DNA from: an uncultured Eggerthella sp.
GTDB taxonomy: Bacteria; Actinomycetota; Coriobacteriia; Coriobacteriales; Eggerthellaceae
Assembly: GCA_900548955.1 (NCBI GenBank)
Contig: URMQ01000109.1
Coordinates: 1 to 5,760, forward strand
Direction: 5' to 3'
Length of the DNA stretch: 5,760 nucleotides
The stretch's first letter is position 1. Every line of letters begins with the position of its first letter. Positions 4,909 through 5,760 of the stretch are shown in pieces. The notes beneath the pieces were generated by a model, which saw nothing but the letters and a program-made list of their open reading frames with translations, was not told the DNA's origin and made no database searches. A program made the position numbers and the translations under genes.

Positions 4909-4926
4909 TGTTTGTATCCACAAACA
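4909..4926. repeat. 7-bp inverted repeat TGTTTGT/ACAAACA
   Basis: TGTTTGT (4909-4915) and ACAAACA (4920-4926) flank ATCC. The right side reads GTATCCACA, one base from a DnaA box (TTATCCACA); a single imperfect box is not evidence of an origin. Confidence 0.35.
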
Positions 4927-4961
4927 AGACCATTGAACGCTTTGTTGAAAACTAGAAGAAC

Positions 4962-4985
4962 GATTGTTCAACTGATTGTTCAACT
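4962..4985. repeat. Perfect 12-bp tandem direct repeat
   Basis: GATTGTTCAACT occurs twice in immediate succession (4962-4973 and 4974-4985). The spacing is close to one helical turn, so both copies face the same side of the DNA. Inverted CTAGAA (4952-4957) and TTCTAG (4994-4999) flank the pair, and a related GTTGAA in opposite orientation lies at 4944-4949. The layout suggests a binding array for a regulator of nhaA or hpf. Confidence 0.6.
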
Positions 4986-5027
4986 TTCTTTCGTTTCTAG
5001 ATAACCAAATCGTGAATATCTTGTTTA

Positions 5028-5043
5028 CAGAAAAGCTTTTCTG
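5028..5043. repeat. 16-bp perfect palindrome upstream of nhaA
   Basis: CAGAAAAGCTTTTCTG is fully self-complementary and lies 68 bases before the nhaA ATG, where a promoter or leader is expected. It could be an operator, or in RNA a 6-bp hairpin with an AGCU loop. Confidence 0.45.
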
Positions 5044-5100
5044 CGCTTGCTGCCTAGTCGCGCTAAGACTAGCCATGGAGTAGAGGGCTCATAAGAAGCG

Positions 5101-5105
5101 AAAGG
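5101..5105 (+). promoter_or_regulatory. Ribosome binding site of nhaA
   Basis: AAAGG lies 6 bases before the ATG at 5112 and supports that start. Confidence 0.6.
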
Positions 5106-5111
5106 TCTTTT

Positions 5112-5726
5112 ATGGCTCAGCATCATCATCATGAATCCGATATTTTTATTAAAGAAGCGGAAGGTCATCAGCGTCGTTATCACAAGATTGTTGAACTTAC
5201 CCATTCAACAACAAAAGCTGCTGGCGTCATGCTTTTGGGTGCAATCATTGCGCTTATTGTAGCTAACACGGCTTTCCATGAGCCATTCTATGAGTTCTGG
5301 CATACCGAAGTATCGCTTGGTTTTGGTGATGCTCATGCAGAAATGTCACTTGCGCACATCATTAACGACATCCTGATGGCAATTTTCTTCTTATTAGTTG
5401 GTCTAGAAATCAAATACGAAATGACAGTTGGTGAACTTACTAATATCCGTCAGGCAATTCTTCCCGTTGCTGCGGCTATCGGCGGCGTTTTGATGCCTAT
5501 CGTGGTGTATTTGATCTTTAATGCAGGCAATCCTGAAACCATGATGGGGTGGGGTGTTCCGACAGCAACGGACATCGCATTTGCGTTAGGTATTTTGGCT
5601 CTGTTAGGATCACGCGTTCCTGCGGGTGTTCGCGTGTTTTTAAGTACGCTTGCGGTGGCAGATGACATCGTAGCAATTTTGGTAATTGCCATTTTCTACG
5701 GACAGTTCAGGGCATCTTCCACCTGA
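5112..5726 (+). CDS. nhaA: Na+/H+ antiporter NhaA, N-terminal half, frame broken near residue 198
   Basis: NhaA is an inner-membrane antiporter that exports Na+ (or Li+) in exchange for H+, controlling pH and salt. The open part covers helices 1 to about 5. A His-rich start (HHHH at 4-7) and a charged N-terminus precede helix 1 (37-53). LLVGLEIKYEM at 94-104 is a hallmark. TATDIAFALGILALLGSRVP at 151-170 holds Asp154 (E. coli Asp133), and Asp184-Asp185 in VADDIVAIL match the ion-binding Asp163-Asp164. Homology ends at IAIFYGQ (198); the frame then adds six unrelated residues and stops at 5724-5726. NhaA is normally about 390-450 residues. In the -1 frame the last bases read on without a stop (GIFHLTAELSDVVLDG), but this is more polar than the helix expected next. 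Frameshift, internal deletion or a chimeric sequence end are all possible. Family call certain. Confidence 0.85.
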   Translation: MAQHHHHESDIFIKEAEGHQRRYHKIVELTHSTTKAAGVMLLGAIIALIVANTAFHEPFYEFWHTEVSLGFGDAHAEMSLAHIINDILMAIFFLLVGLEIKYEMTVGELTNIRQAILPVAAAIGGVLMPIVVYLIFNAGNPETMMGWGVPTATDIAFALGILALLGSRVPAGVRVFLSTLAVADDIVAILVIAIFYGQFRASST

Positions 5727-5760
5727 CTGCTGAGCTGAGCGATGTTGTTCTGGATGGCGG

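Larger units (their letters stand above)
4565..5111. other. 547-bp divergent regulatory spacer, hpf/nhaA
   Basis: No convincing gene lies between hpf and nhaA. By position it must hold the promoters and leaders of both, but I could not assign a -35/-10 pair with confidence. On the - strand a perfect TTGACA occurs at 4847-4852 without a well-spaced -10. The spacer holds many dyads: CGTGAATTCACG (4620-4631), TTGGAAA/TTTCCAA (4691-4708), CTAAATTG/CAATTTAG (4754-4761 and 4798-4805), TGTTTGT/ACAAACA (4909-4926) and CAGAAAAGCTTTTCTG (5028-5043). It also has a 12-bp tandem repeat at 4962-4985. The T/A-rich middle part (about 4800-5045) stands out from the coding DNA. Confidence 0.6.

Noticed and set aside
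4760..4925. Replication-origin-like DnaA boxes (TTATCCCCA on the - strand near 4764-4772, GTATCCACA at 4914-4922)
   Set aside because: Both differ from the consensus, only two are seen, and no dnaA, dnaN or other origin genes are nearby.
5121..5132. HHHH near the start of NhaA as a cloning tag
   Set aside because: It is only four histidines in natural, uninterrupted chromosomal context with a normal ribosome site; no vector sequence is present.

Overview
The window looks like chromosomal DNA of a Gram-positive bacterium with slightly under half G+C. My best guess is an actinomycetote of the Coriobacteriia/Eggerthellales type. The guess rests on overall protein flavour, the Cys-lipoprotein binding protein and the long-form ribosome hibernation factor, and it is inference, not a database match. 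No mobile element, CRISPR array, tRNA or rRNA was seen.

Layout: (1) 1-247, + strand: the last two membrane segments of a major facilitator (DHA2-like) exporter, with its reading frame scrambled in the first ~60 bases. (2) 244-846, - strand: a GNAT acetyltransferase of the phosphinothricin-acetyltransferase-like group, converging on the exporter and sharing its stop-codon bases. (3) 847-1094: divergent regulatory region with an extended -10 promoter and an operator-like cluster. (4) 1095-3748, + strand: a complete polar amino-acid ABC importer. It has a solute-binding lipoprotein (1095-1925), a HisM-type permease (2136-2789) and a GlnQ-type ATPase (2963-3748). An intrinsic terminator (1984-2009) and structured intergenic regions separate the cistrons. 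(5) 3749-3988: convergent region with a bidirectional terminator and further inverted repeats. (6) 3989-4564, - strand: long-form hibernation promoting factor. (7) 4565-5111: a 547-bp divergent non-coding region rich in palindromes, with one perfect 12-bp tandem repeat. (8) 5112 to the right edge: the N-terminal half of an NhaA Na+/H+ antiporter that loses its frame about 50 bases before the window ends.

The three ABC genes encode one machine. The lipoprotein captures an amino acid outside the membrane, the permease (probably a homodimer, since only one permease gene is present) forms the channel, and the ATPase dimer drives import. A terminator directly after the lipoprotein gene fits the usual excess of binding protein over membrane components. 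Each downstream cistron has its own dyad-symmetric leader, which suggests individually tuned expression. Hpf and NhaA are stress and homeostasis functions transcribed divergently from the repeat-rich spacer.

I see no clearly new multi-gene system. The items most worth checking are the structured leaders of the permease and ATPase genes, the out-of-frame basic tail just after hpf, the repeat-rich hpf/nhaA spacer, and the broken genes at both window edges. The edge damage may be a sequence-quality or assembly artefact and not biology.
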